A stretch of DNA of 64,000 bases. Source: Pycnopodia helianthoides (Eukaryota > Echinodermata > Asteroidea > Forcipulatida > Asteriidae). The position numbers were made by a program, and so were the translations under genes. The stretch is from positions 2,392,232 through 2,456,231 of the forward strand of contig CM063243.1 of NCBI GenBank assembly GCA_032158295.1, read 5' to 3'. The notes beneath the pieces were generated by a model, which was given only the letters and a program-made list of their open reading frames with translations, was not told the origin of the DNA and did no database searches. Of this stretch, positions 22,560 to 34,139 are shown piece after piece; the first letter of the stretch is position 1; each line of letters begins with the position of its first letter.

Positions 22560-24480
22560 AAATGAATGGTTGCATACCTCAACAAGCCCCCCTCCTACCC
22601 CAAAATGTTGTCTTTGCCCTATCTTGCCTCCATTACGACAATGTATGGGTACATCATTGTTGTACAGACAAAGGCAAATATTGCTCATTTTATTCTCACA
22701 GGGACCTTTAATAACTGATATCACAATAATTTTTACAGACGGGAAATTAATACCTTGAGATGATTTTGTGTGTAAACAAATTCCGAGCAAAAAATAAGCT
22801 GCAATTAAATGACAGTTATCACGTTACGGACGAAATATGTTATTTGTTTATTTATAAACTTAATGCGTATTTTTGAACTATGATTTCAGTTTATTTACGG
22901 CATCAAGTGGGGGACGGGGGGCGCGTCCCAGATAATGAACTTTCAAATTTTTCTTTATGTCGGCATTGTGCAGGCATTAAAAAGGCCTGCATCCATAACC
23001 CTTTCCCTATTACACATACACATTTTTGCCCAGATAAACTGTTTATTTCATTTATTTTTTATTTATTTTTTTTAATTTTTTTTTATACAGTATTCCGATA
23101 TAGGCCTTAATGATATTATGGGACACCACTGTTGTAATCGGGACGCAAAGTAAGTATTCGAACTCGGTGATAGACTGCGACCACTTTTAATATTTTACAA
23201 TTCTATGTTCTTATTATACACACTTAGGAATCACTCAACTGAAACACTATTACGTCATGCATTTTAGGCCATGCACAAACAAGATTATGTTTGTCTAATG
23301 AAAGTGTAAGATACGACATCTCCCCTTTTCGGTATTATGAAACAAAAGTATAGTTTTATCAAAATGAAGTGACTTCCCATTGTTTTATCTGTGCTTAATG
23401 TTTGCAACCCCACAATATTTAAACGTGTTCTCGTGTGTCTAATATGTTACAAAATAAAGACGAAGGTAAAATTATCAAGAACCAGGCCTCGGCGGGTTTA
23501 AACCACTAGTTTAAAACCGATTCAACACACTTTGATTCCCATTCATAATTATCTTTTCCTTAAAAATACTTTTAAAAACCTGTAAAAGTTGAGAAAAAAT
23601 CTGACAGTTAGCTCACCTCGACTCGGCGTTGAATTTCTATGTGTGTAAAAAAAAAACGCGTCGCGCAAGTTTCGAACTTGCGCGCTTAAGTTTCAAACTA
23701 TCGCACGCAAGTTTCAAACTTGCGCGAAATAAACTATGCGACCTGCCAAACTTGCGCGCTCGCTCCGCGCAAAAACTTGATAGTGCCCTTTTTAACAAAA
23801 AGTTGCCAGTCTATGTTTAAAGGGAAGGTACACGATTGGTAATCACTCTAAAAATTAATGGCAATAAAAACTGACTTAGTTAGAAGTACAGCAACTTTCG
23901 ATAGTATAAAGCATTTTGAGAAATATATCAATTCAAAATAATGTGGATATTATCCCCCAAAATTTGAATCTGAGATAAACGTTTCTATCAGAAACGTTTC
24001 TCAGATCGTATATTCCTATCAGGGATTAATTTTTATGCGTGGACATAATTTTTTATTCGCTGCGGATTTTGGCGATATTTAAAAAACGCGACCACCTTTT
24101 GAAATAGCTTTATTGTATATATCTACATTTAATAGGATTAAAACAATCAAACAGTCCCAAAACCAAAGGTATACTTTGCCTTCAAACACTTCTGACTGTG
24201 TTTAAATCATACGTTTAAACATGGCTGTGTGATATCCTCTTGACCAATCAGAATGGATAAATTGTCCAAGGTATATCGATTGCTACCTTACTCCGTGTTT
24301 TTTCAGGATATCCTACTGGTATTGACGGAGCAGTTCTCTGCCTTATACAATTGTCATTATTTTAACATGATTTTACAACAATCATTACTTGTTTATCCAT
24401 GAGTGGCCACGAGTATAACTGTCTAAGTCTCTGTTTCGTGCTGGTTATTCCCTGATGAGATTTATGAGCTATGCTAACTA
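22560..24480. other. Inter-lectin spacer, no gene recognised
   Basis: Holds the conserved upstream segment ('tgcatacctcaacaagcccc'), AT-rich DNA, an iterated inverted repeat at 23655-23775 and a degraded MITE-like stretch at 23819-24190 beginning 'aaagggaaggtacacgattggtaat' and ending 'aaaggtatactttgcctt'. No credible coding exon. Confidence 0.45.
23655..23775. repeat. Iterated GCGCAAGTTT inverted repeat
   Basis: At least four alternating copies of GCGCAAGTTT and AAACTTGCGC lie within about 120 bases (for example 23658-23682 and 23703-23726). They can fold into several alternative hairpins. Part of a low-copy repeat; function unknown. Confidence 0.6.
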
Positions 24481-24486
24481 CACCCG

Positions 24487-25350
24487 TTACGGTTCTCTAG
24501 GAACAATAATTCTATCACTTCTCGTTATTATATAATTACACACTGATAATTCCTCTTTGACCGGGCGATATGGTTTCAAAACTTCTGCTTCATTAGGATC
24601 AATACTACTTAATTTTCTTGGCCAACCATTTGCAATGTGGCGTTTAACGATTTTGTGTACCTCATCGTTTTCTACGGCTCGTTTCAGTCGTTTTACATTT
24701 ACACATTTACTCATATTTTCAGGTTTTACTTGGCACAATATTTCATCTTCCTTATTCGTGTTCATCTTCATTAGCTGGTACAGGTAACCTTGATAATCCA
24801 TCAGCAACCTTGGTTTGCTCACCAGTTTGTAAGGGACTTCAATGTGTCTACACAACCAGCGCGCAATACGCATAACCTGTCTACCAGAGTGCCTTTGCTA
24901 TGTAATGTTACTAGAGCCTGATGATCTGGGCCCGATTAAATAGAGCTGCTTGAGCACAAAAACGAGCCAAGCACAACAAAAATATTAAGCTTACCAGAAT
25001 GAAGTTACAGGCCAAACTACCATGTCTGTGACTGGTATCCTGCTTATTATTGCAGAATGTTTGAAAGCAATATTTTATGCTTAGCCTAAGCAGCTCTATG
25101 AAATTGGGCCCTGGGCTAGAGTTGCTTAAGCAGTTGTTTAAGCAGTAAATATTTTTTGTTGTGCTTAGCTACTTTTTGTGCTTAGGCAGTTCTATGAAAT
25201 TGGGCCCAGTTTTAGCGTAATAATTTCCTGCCCCACAGATATGTGTTCCATTTTTCTCAAGCCCAAACGCACGCAAGTGCCTCTTTTTCACTGACCGAAT
25301 ATTTCTTTTCTGCTTCAGAAGTGTTTGACTTTCAAACTCTACTGTAATTT
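24487..25350 (-). pseudogene. Ty3/gypsy-like pol remnant A (RNase H and downstream linker)
   Basis: Reading right to left on the minus strand: an RNase H fragment with SVSEKEALACVWA (about 25310-25240, one frameshift needed), then MITE insertions at 24928-25207, then MRIARWLCRH, an ADGLSRLPVP remnant in a shifted frame, and the pre-integrase linker with HIANGWP and ELSVCNY. These are hallmarks of gypsy-type polyproteins. The frame is broken by stops, frameshifts and insertions and no integrase core is seen. Confidence 0.75.
24928..25111. mobile_element. GGGCCC-ended MITE, 184 bp, inside gypsy remnant A
   Basis: Left end GGGCCCGATTAAATAGAGCT and right end AGCTCTATGAAATTGGGCCC are inverted repeats. 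A further partial copy follows directly at 25112-25207. It interrupts the gypsy pol frame, so it inserted later. Confidence 0.75.
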
Positions 25351-25814
25351 TGGTGATGGCGTTTGTTTCTTGTTGCGTCCTCAATATGAAATGTATGCTA
25401 ACCTTAAATAATTTCAACCGCAATATAGTCTATTTATCCCCATAATTTATCACCGTGTGACTGTCTTGTCTTAGTTTATAATCAGTCAACTTTGGGCCAG
25501 CCAAACAGTAGTTTTCACTTCAAAATCATTGTCCCATTGTTTTCAGAAGTTACCAAAATTTAAACGTGAACATAAAGTAAAACTTATCTGATGTTCAACG
25601 GCATGGATAAACATTATTCCAATAAATAACTGTAAAATTGGGTTTCGCATATGCCACGGACAATTCAAAATAACATGTAACATGCAAAATTGTTTATACA
25701 CAATATTGATTGGCGTTATTTTAACCTTTCAACAAAGCTATCTTAAAATCAACTATAAATAAATGGGTTAATTCAGCCCCAAATCGGACCCAGCATCTTT
25801 AAAGTGTGTTGAGA

Positions 25815-26065
25815 ATTATCCCGCGTCTGACTCAGGCGACTTCGGCTACGGCTATGGCCGTTGACTGCAGCGACAACGTTGAAGAATATGCCTTTCCACT
25901 CTGTTCCAGACTGGTAAGTTTGCTAAAGTAACTTCTGAGTTCGTTACACGGCATTGTCATTCCACACAAAAGTTGAATTCGGTTGAAGGTATCTCGGAGC
26001 AGTCTCTCCATCACCGCTAACGATAAAAGATGGTTAGTGGTCCCTCCGAACGGGCTGTCATCGAT
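25815..26065 (-). pseudogene. Lectin-unit downstream block, copy 2 (shortened)
   Basis: A short version of the block at 20765-21540. The second foldback arm (the GCCGAAGCCGTTAAG part) and the frame segment up to 'ctttccactctgttccag' are deleted. What remains runs to the 'ctctccatcaccgct' segment close to the 3' end of lectin 2. Confidence 0.6.
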
Positions 26066-26086
26066 TAAGCTACTTCTACATCCTCA

Positions 26087-26599
26087 TTACTTTCGAACTG
26101 AATAACTTTCATGTCTTTTGCAAATGAAGCTCCCGTGTGCAGTGCAAGGCTGGTCATTCCATAAGGAACGTTCATACATCGCGACACAATCCTCCGTACC
26201 TTCAAAATCATCGGGTTGAGCCAGGGCCCAGTTGGCGTAGTTCCCGGAAGGGCTACCGTCGATCCAGGCGAAGGAACCCATGGTGGAGTCACGTCGGTAG
26301 CCGAACCATGTCTTCTGAACATGCACCCCTCTGGATATCGGTGTGGCAAGCAGGAAGAGGAAGTCATTTTCCTCTTGGCTCATAATGGACGCCAGATGAG
26401 ATGGTCTGCCAAGGCGTGACAAACCCTGACAGTACTGTTCAGCTTCATCAAAGGTCTTGGGATCCGTCACGAGAAGGTAGCAATGATTCCCAAAACGTGC
26501 CCATGGACTCTTGCAGGACATGCATGCGGGAGATACGATCAGGAAATGCGACTGAAGGAGAGCTACAAGAATACTGAAAACAGTGAAGTTTGCTGCCAT
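26087..26599 (-). CDS. Secreted C-type lectin 2 (QPD-type), single exon
   Basis: 170 residues. Signal peptide about 1-25 (MAANFTVFSILVALLQ start), C-type lectin domain with Cys at 26, 29, 40, 57, 138, 152 and 160, QPD at 128-130 and WND at 147-149. QPD normally directs galactose-type binding. The NYT sequon of lectins 1 and 3 is NYA here, so glycosylation is lost. The loop after QPD (DFEGTEDCVAMYERS) and the TPISRGVHVQK segment differ from its sisters. The gene is flanked on both sides by gypsy pol remnants yet is fully open, suggesting selection to keep it. Confidence 0.92.
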   Translation of the reverse strand: MAANFTVFSILVALLQSHFLIVSPACMSCKSPWARFGNHCYLLVTDPKTFDEAEQYCQGLSRLGRPSHLASIMSQEENDFLFLLATPISRGVHVQKTWFGYRRDSTMGSFAWIDGSPSGNYANWALAQPDDFEGTEDCVAMYERSLWNDQPCTAHGSFICKRHESYSVRK

Positions 26600-26710
26600 T
26601 TTGAACTCGGAGTGATAGCGTCTGTACTTGGCAGGATGAACACAGTCTTTAAATATTCATTTGCCAAGCAGCTCCACCCTCCACAGCAATACGCAGTTGT
26701 ACTGTAGGAG
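26600..26710 (-). promoter_or_regulatory. Conserved proximal promoter of lectin 2
   Basis: Same layout as upstream of lectin 1: TTTAAA about 50 bases before the ATG (26647-26654), 'gtgttcatcctgcc', 'gtacagacgctatcac', then ATG. The distal part again reads 'gtggagggtggagctgctt'. A piece of the surrounding sequence ('ctgtaggagagcgctcatcag') is repeated at 26939-26960. Confidence 0.5.
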
Positions 26711-27541
26711 AGCGCTCATCAGCCCACTTACTAATTTTGAAATAAAAAAAATATGTCAATTAGTCCACAATGGGAATTGAGACGATAATAACTTGATATC
26801 TCATTGTGATTCTATTGCAGTTACAGTCGACTTGCTATACTTTCCATTGTTTTGTTATTAAGCAATACAAAATCATTAATGTTGAATTACCTATGTCAAT
26901 AGGGGCCTAATGGCAATTGAAAGGCAAGCGTTTATTACTGTAGGAGAGCGCTCATCAGCTCACTTATTAATTTTGAAACAGCCAAAATAATTAGGCTATG
27001 TCAATAGGGGCCTAATGGCAATTGAAAGGCAAGCGTTTATCAACTTTTGAGCTTATTTTGTTTCTATTTGAATCACAGTTTAATGTTCTTTTTAATGGGC
27101 AATACAAACAGCAAGTTATTAGTTGTTGTGTTTGTTCAATGCGTTCATAATAAAAAAATATAATTTTGTCTCTCTTTCCATTATGACACAACGATTGACT
27201 GCGGGGGCGCAGGGGGATGCAGGGCGGGGTGGGGAGCCTAAATGAGATTGGGAAAACAACTCAAAATGAACGGTTCCATACCTCAACAAGCCCCCTCACA
27301 CTCCAAATTCAATGTCTTTGCCCCAGCTTGTCTCCCCCCACCCCAAATGCAAATGTACGTACGCTATTGTTAATTAGAGCTTTTTATGCCAGGTAAAGGC
27401 TTCAAAATATTGCTCGATTTATTCTTACAAAGACCTTCAATAACTGATATCACAACAATTTTTGCCGACAGGAAATTAATACCTTGAGATGATTTTGTGA
27501 GTAAACAAATTCCAAACAAAAAGAAGCTGCAATTAAAGTAT

Positions 27542-27936
27542 TTAAAGGAACGTTACAGAATTGGTAAGAAAAAAACTTGTAAAATATACTTTTTGATCAC
27601 AGATTTACATAAAACTTACACGGTCTAATGATGATGATAGTAGAAAACATCCCTTTAAATTTTTCTGTCTGAAATGCCATATTTGATGAGAAATGAATAA
27701 ACAAATTTTTCCGATTGGAGTTTATCGCTCAGTGAGCGTTTTATTCATTTGTTGAATCTATATGATTTCATGCAAATGTGTCATCGGTTTTTCACTATTT
27801 TCTCGTGACCCAGATGGCCGATCGATCTCAAACTTCTACAGGTTTGTCAGTTTATGTATATGGTGGATTACATAAAGTGCTTACACTGCCAGTAACTGTT
27901 TTGTTAGCAAAAACCAATTCTGTAATGTTCCTTTAA
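27542..27936. mobile_element. 395-bp TTAA MITE of the second family, copy 1
   Basis: Starts TTAAAGGAACGTTACAGAAT and ends ATTCTGTAATGTTCCTTTAA, i.e. perfect-length inverted ends with TTAA at each border. The internal text includes 'agacggtctaatgatgatg'-like and 'gatggccgatcgatctcaaac' motifs shared with copies at 33354-33752 (opposite orientation) and 50262-50656. No coding capacity. Confidence 0.8.
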
Positions 27937-27999
27937 GCAGCTCTATGAAATTGGGCCCAGTTAGTAGCGTATTAATTTCCTGCCTCACAGATATTGTTT

Positions 28000-29493
28000 C
28001 CACTTTTTCTCAAGCCCAAACGCATGCAAGTGCCTCTTTTTCACTGAGTGAATATTTCATTTGTGCTGCTTCAGAAAGTGTTCGACTTGCACATTTTACT
28101 GTAACTTAAATGCCGTCTTTAAATTGTGTAAACACAGCACCTAATCCATAATCAGATGCATCTGTGGTGACTTGAATATCAAGCTCTGGATCATACAATT
28201 GCTAAGCAAGGACTTTTGCTAATCATTAGCGTAGTTGGTCAAAACTTTGCTGAGATAAAAATCACACCATACAAAATTACTAATCTGTTCTGATTAGTGA
28301 TCGCAATTATGGTTCAACAATGTCAGCAAACTTGGGAATGTAATATGTTAAAAACTCTGCTAGTCCAAAGAAAGACCTCAATGACTTTTTGTCATGAGGA
28401 TTTTGAGCATTGACCAATGCTCGGAATTTGTCGTCGGGTTGTATATCCTTTTCACTGATTGAGTGACACAGGAATGCTATGCTTTTCTTAGCGATCACAC
28501 ATTTCTCGCTGTCCAACTTCACACCACACCTATGTAATCTATAGTACAAACATTTTTTTCCAGATTTTTATCATGTTCAGCTTGAGTTTTACCATAGATA
28601 TTATCATCTTAATAGCATTGTTCACCTTTCAAACCACTTTAGATTATACTCATCATTTTCTGGAATGGCGAAGGGGCAGACGACAAACCAAAACACAATT
28701 TGTTTGTAATGAAATAGGCCTTCATGGGTTATAAACCCTGTAAGCGGTAGAGATTCTTTGTGCAATGGTAACTGGTGATATGCTGAGGCCAGATCAAGTT
28801 GTGAAAAACGGACAAAGGTCCGTAATTCTCATAGAATTTCATTTATCTTAGACAAAAGAAATTTGTCGGGTATAATTATTGCTTTGTTTACCCGATTAGT
28901 GATCGCAATGGTTCAACGCAAATTCTTACATCACCTAATTTAATTTGTCCATACTTCAACAATGGGTGAAACCCATTCTGAAGAATCTATTCTTTCTTTT
29001 ACTCCCTGTTTCTCAAGTTCGATTAGTTTTTCAGACATTTATCTCTTGCCTCAAATGGTAAACGACGCAACTTTTGGCTTACCGGAGTTACCTTGCTGTC
29101 CACTTTACTGGTATGCGGTATAGTTAGCCAATTGTGCACCGGTGACCACACGAACACTTTGGTGATTGTTTTTGTCTCTCGTTGCGTCCTCAACATGACA
29201 TTTATGCTATTTAAAATCCAATTACTTTAAACGCACAGTCTACTTTGCCCCATCGTTTATCACCGTGTGACTGTTTAGTTTTTATAGGGCCTTATAATTA
29301 TCCACCAATTTCAGGCAAGCCAATAGTTTTTTACTGTAAATTCATTGTCCCATTTACAAAAGATACTAAAAAATATACAAAGTAAAATCTCATGTTCAAA
29401 GGCATGGATGTAGTTGTTCCAATTGTTACGACCCCATTCCTTACATACTTCCCTCCCCACATGTTCCTTTTCTTTTTCTAGAATGTTATGCAA
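28000..29493 (-). pseudogene. Ty3/gypsy-like pol remnant B (protease-side segment, RT, RNase H)
   Basis: Reading right to left: a fragment with DNEFTVKNYW (29340), a protease-side stretch, PVSQKLRRLPFEARDK at the start of RT (about 29095-29045), GDVRICVEPLR (28960-28900), the RT thumb and connection with GVKLDSEKCVIAKKSIAF and RSFFGLAEF (28307-28549), then the RNase H start with CASRTLSEAAQMKYSLSE and EALACVWA (28125-28010). Multiple stops and frameshifts break it; the YxDD core could not be read cleanly. This is a dead copy, on the other side of lectin 2 from remnant A. Confidence 0.75.
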
Positions 29494-30000
29494 TGGCTAT
29501 TCGCGCGGGTAAGACCCTTCAAAAGACTTGACCACCTTTTGTGTGGTTCTCTCAGTCAGTGCCCATGCAGGCCTTACACGTTGTGCAACCCGTTTGGTGC
29601 AGCGCTGGGCACGCATCTCCTCCGTCTTCGACGACTACTCCTCCCTCTCCACCGATGGATCGTGACGGTGCTGCTGGACAATTGGTGCTCGATATGGGGC
29701 AGAGGGTATACCCCCACCTATTGGGTCTTCATTGTGTGCTTGGAATCTCATGAATTCTTTTGAGGATTTTTTTTGGGGTAGTTCTATACAAGAGGAAAAC
29801 AGTGTGTTATAGTATGGGAACATTGAGGGGGGACACCCTCTACCCCATATCGGGCAGGCTATACTGCTGGACAGGACCCTATCGTGGCCCCCTGAGCTGA
29901 ACTACTGGATCAACGTTAGCCTTGATTCAAGGCTATTGGCGTATAGTGTACCCCGGCCCGGTGCGGCACGGTTCGGCAACAACTGCAGTGCATAGACAGT

Positions 30001-30056
30001 GTACATTTACATGTACAGTACATGTACAGTACATGTACAGTACATGTACATTACAG
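30001..30056. repeat. GTACAGTACAT short tandem repeat
   Basis: About four copies of an 11-bp palindromic unit ACATGTACAGT (30007-30050). Self-complementary and able to form cruciform hairpins. Confidence 0.8.
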
Positions 30057-30566
30057 CGAGAACAGTATAGCGAAGTCGTGAGTACGGTCGTTCTTTCAAC
30101 CTCGTACGCGTGAGTAAACGTATAGCTCACACGATCGAGCACGCACACACTGACATGACTGATACTGCACACAGACACATGCACGGACGTAGCTAGCTAG
30201 TGGTAGCTCGGGCGGGTAGCGCGGCGCAAATAAAATAAAAATTAAAGCAATACAATACAAATTATATAAAAAAAACTACAACGCCTTGATCAAGGCTAGG
30301 TCAACGTCTACCCACCTATGTGACTATGGGCTGATCTGGTGTGGGCTGTTGTTGGAGATGCTGGGCCTAACGTCTGCACTTTATAAATCTTGTTAGGGAC
30401 TGACTGGCAAACTAGAAATGCCACGCCATGTCACGTGCAACATGTTTTATTTCCAAACAAATTATAACCCCTTATAGAAAAGACAAAAACAAAGTATGGA
30501 GCAATATTCAAACCAACTTTTCCAGTAACTTACACATGAAGCCACTCATCAACTCACGGATTGAAA

Positions 30567-30912
30567 GTTGAAGGGTGTGTACAAGTGGTAAGATTAAAAA
30601 ATATATATAAATGTTCACAGATTTGCACATAACTTAAATTGAATAAAGATGGTCATGGTGGTTAACTTCCCTTAAAATAGTTTTGCTTGAAATGATATAG
30701 TTTTTAGGAAATGAGTAAAACAGTTTTTCTTTAACGCGCTCGTCCAAAACCCGATATTTGAAAACACACTGAAAACATAAAATGTTTTTGTTTAACCGTT
30801 TTCTCATGACTCTGAAGACTGAGTGAGCTAAACATTTCACAGGTTTGTTATTTCACAAAAAGTGTGGATACTAGTCTTTGACAATTACTAATGTTGTGCA
30901 TGTGCTTTAAAT
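30567..30912. repeat. Degraded MITE related to the TTAA families
   Basis: Contains 'tttgcacataact', 'gatggtcatggtgg', 'ttctcatgactctgaa' and ends 'ctttgacaattactaatg...gtgctttaa', like the right end at 1-112 and a second degraded copy around 7610-7935 in an ABAT intron. Left border not defined. Confidence 0.5.
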
Positions 30913-32410
30913 TAAACTTTTACCTGGCTTGGTTTTCTAATAAGAAAATATTGCTGTAACTTGTGCTAAAATCAAGTGTTATACTTAGAAAATCAAATCG
31001 AAATAGTTTCTCATCATATGGAACTTATTCACGCTAAATTCGCAGCAAACAAGGGATTTCCTTTTAAATGTACATTAGGTGTAAAGTATAGAATTATAGG
31101 GATCTGTTCACAACAGGTGTATTGGTATCAAAGGTATAGTATTCGATTATGAAAGTTAACTATGTTGAATGTGAAATATAATTGCTTATAAAGTTCAATA
31201 AGCTGGTAGCCTTGCTCAAGGCGGTCGCAGTTTTCACTCCGAAAAAACGCCGTAAATACACCCGACATACATGGACTGTACTGCACACTTTAGCACTGTG
31301 CACGACGCCCGTGCGTAGGTCATCCGCACTCGTATTACTGTCCTCATTAATATTGTGGCCGTATTGGTTTCAGAGTGCACGTACACGCATGCTTAATGCT
31401 TAACAGTGCAGTGTACATCTAGAAATGCACACACAGCTAGCTCAGGCGGGTAGCGCGTGGCGTAAAGAAAAACACAATAAATGGAAACAAAACAAAAGCT
31501 AATAAGCTGGATACGAAGCCCTAAATAAAAATCAATTCTATGACCTATTTGTAAATGTTTGTCTATATTTTAGGCATAAAAGAGCTTACAGGTGACGGGC
31601 ATTAATTTCGTCTTCTATAAAATAAAATAAAATTAAAAACAGGACAAAAACCTCGCACATGAATCCATTGAAATTATTTATGTTGTCAGTGTTTTTAACA
31701 TTTACAAAAAAATTAGGGAGAGTCTTTCTCGAAACATGTTTGAATCTTGCAAGAGGTAGATTGGGATAAACAAATTCAGCTCCATTAAAACCCTTTGAGG
31801 AGTATTTTTTGTGCAGGTTTTTGCTATTTTTAAAATAATTCCGCCCATGAATTTTCAAAAAAAGTCAGTATATTGGTGTTCCACCATTGTACCATGCAGA
31901 AACACATGGCAGTGGTTATTTGCACTGGGTGAGTTCAGTCACCTTGAATATTCCCGTTACAAAACCAGCGGTCTGGTGGGCTGCCATTGGTTTGTACACA
32001 TAAATCTTGGCCAGGCTTGCAGCATGCTTATCCAGGTCAGCAAGGGCAGCTTGTAGCTATCAGAGGAAGCCTGTGGGAGGTCTTGTTTGACAAGTGAATG
32101 GTATTATCAGGGTAACACTATGTTAAAGCAAAGCAAACCTCCACATGTGGGGGGAGGGTGTTAGGTCATAGGCTTGTGTGTTGGGAGGCAAAGGGGGCGG
32201 GGCTTCATGGTAATTCAGCTGGTTATGAACGCTGTACTTACTAATTAGCCTAAGGGGAAAATTATCAAGTATATTAATTTTTTTATAGGAAATAAGAATC
32301 CCTAGACCCTCTGAAGGGTAATAGGCTTGATAATAATTACAAAAACGCTTCATACCCCGGGTATATTATGATTTCCCAGAGTGCTGGAAAAAATAGTGAG
32401 TCTCTATTCA

Positions 32411-32442
32411 ATCATGGAGGTAGGAATTCCTACCTCCATGAT
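32411..32442. repeat. Perfect 32-bp palindrome
   Basis: The sequence is its own reverse complement, centred on GAATTC at 32424-32429, with arms ATCATGGAGGTAGGAA. There is no spacer. Probably the core of a short foldback element. Confidence 0.85.
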
Positions 32443-32845
32443 TCAATGGTAGTCAATGTTTTATACAAACGTATTAAAGGGTTTTAAGGAAACCTACAAA
32501 TTTCAATTCTTATTGTTGGACGTATAAATACTTGCGGTAATTTGCAAAGTATGACATTCTATTAGAATTATATAACTCAAGCTGTGTCTGCTTCGTTTTA
32601 ATGTGTACAATGGGATAGTAGTAGTATTATTATGTTTTTAAAAGCAGTCTTCCTTTGAACAAATTCGTTCCACATGATGGTCGTACGCAGTCTAAGAGTA
32701 TTGTGGCTTAAAGTGCAAATTTTAATTAGGGTTGTATTCAATTGATTGGCACCTATTCTTTTTCCTTTCTTAAATGCTAACCGTTGATGTTTTTGCATGC
32801 CTATAAGAGTGGTTGAAAATATTTAGGACAGGATGATACATGGGG

Positions 32846-32975
32846 GACTTTTGAACGCTAAATGGCAGCAAACTTACCAGGTAAAATGCCATTGTCTACG
32901 TACTTCTAGGCATGCGCACATTGCCGAGAACAATGGATTTCCCTGGTAAGTCTGCTGCCACCTAGCGTCCCTAAA
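32846..32975. repeat. Small foldback element
   Basis: Left arm 'aacgctaaatggcagcaaac' then 'ttaccaggtaaa' and 'ccattgt' pair with right-arm 'acaatggatttccctggtaag' and 'ctgctgccacctagcgt'. The core contains the NRF1-like GCATGCGCA. About 130 bp, non-coding. Confidence 0.6.
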
Positions 32976-33353
32976 GTTCCCTATTGCGATTGGGAGACAA
33001 AAACAAAATTGAATAATTTTTTTTTATAAAAATGAACTAACAAACAAGGCATACCTTGTCTTACACATATTATGTGAGTTTGTTGAAATTATCATTTGTA
33101 TTGTAAGTAGGTTTAAAATCAATTAAAAAGAAGATTTAGAAAACTAAAGAACAAGGTAAATTGACTACCTTCCTTTGAAGTGAACGGGTGAATGGCGGAA
33201 TGGTGTTGGGGTATAGATACAAACATAGAACCATGGCGATACTACTCTTCAATAAGCTCGAAATTCTTGTATCCCAGCAGTCTAGCATGATTCCAGGTGA
33301 TATCATGGAGGACGAACTCTTTGGTTATTTCTTACTTTGTTCTCATAGTGTTA

Positions 33354-33752
33354 TTAAAGGAACATTACAGAATTGGTTTTTGCTAACAAAACAGTTGCTG
33401 GCAGGGTAAGCACTTTATGTAATCCACCATATACATAAACTTAACAAACCTGTAGAAGTTTGAGATCGATCGGCCATCTGGGCCACGAGAAAATAGTGAA
33501 AAACCGATTACACATTTGCATGAAATCATATAGTATTCAACAAATATATAAAACGCTCGATCACTGAGCGATAAACTCCAATCGGAAAATTAGTTTATTC
33601 ATTTCTCATCAAATATGGCATTTCAGACAGAAATATTTCAAGGGATGTTTTCTACTATCATCATCATTAGACCGTGTAAGTTTTATGTAAATCTGTGATC
33701 AAAAAGTATATTTTACAAGTTTTTTTCTTACCAATTCTGTAATGTTCCTTTA
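33354..33752. mobile_element. TTAA MITE of the second family, copy 2 (inverted)
   Basis: TTAAAGGAACATTACAGAAT at the left and ATTCTGTAATGTTCCTTTAA at the right. Internally it is in the opposite orientation to the 27542-27936 copy. Confidence 0.8.
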
Positions 33753-34139
33753 ACCTGCTAGAACAAAAAAGCAAGACTCTTGGTCTACTCATAGATCAAG
33801 GGTAAGTACTGTAGTCGGTAATAAGGCCTGTACCATAGTCTAAGGCAGCAGTGACCGTACACAATTATGCATTACCTAATCCAGCCCCACACTGTCGGGC
33901 ATGAACAGGCAATGACATCTCTTATTATACATGCACGTGTTACCGTGGACAAAGTGTGGTTACAATTAAGCATGCCCAGTCACCTTAAGAAAATAGTCCA
34001 GGTGGGACGCCATTGTTTATAGATCTAAGTTTGTCCTCTGGTGATGAAGTAAATTGACTGAACAGATAATCAGCATTTACCTAACTCACCCCAGCATGAG
34101 GGTCAGAGAGTGTTAATGGAGCGTTCACCTCATGGATTT

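Noticed and set aside
26065..26385. Additional frames overlapping lectin 2 (and similar frames over the other lectins)
   Set aside because: Shadows of the lectin coding sequence; they lack signal peptide or domain features and are conserved only because the lectin frame is.
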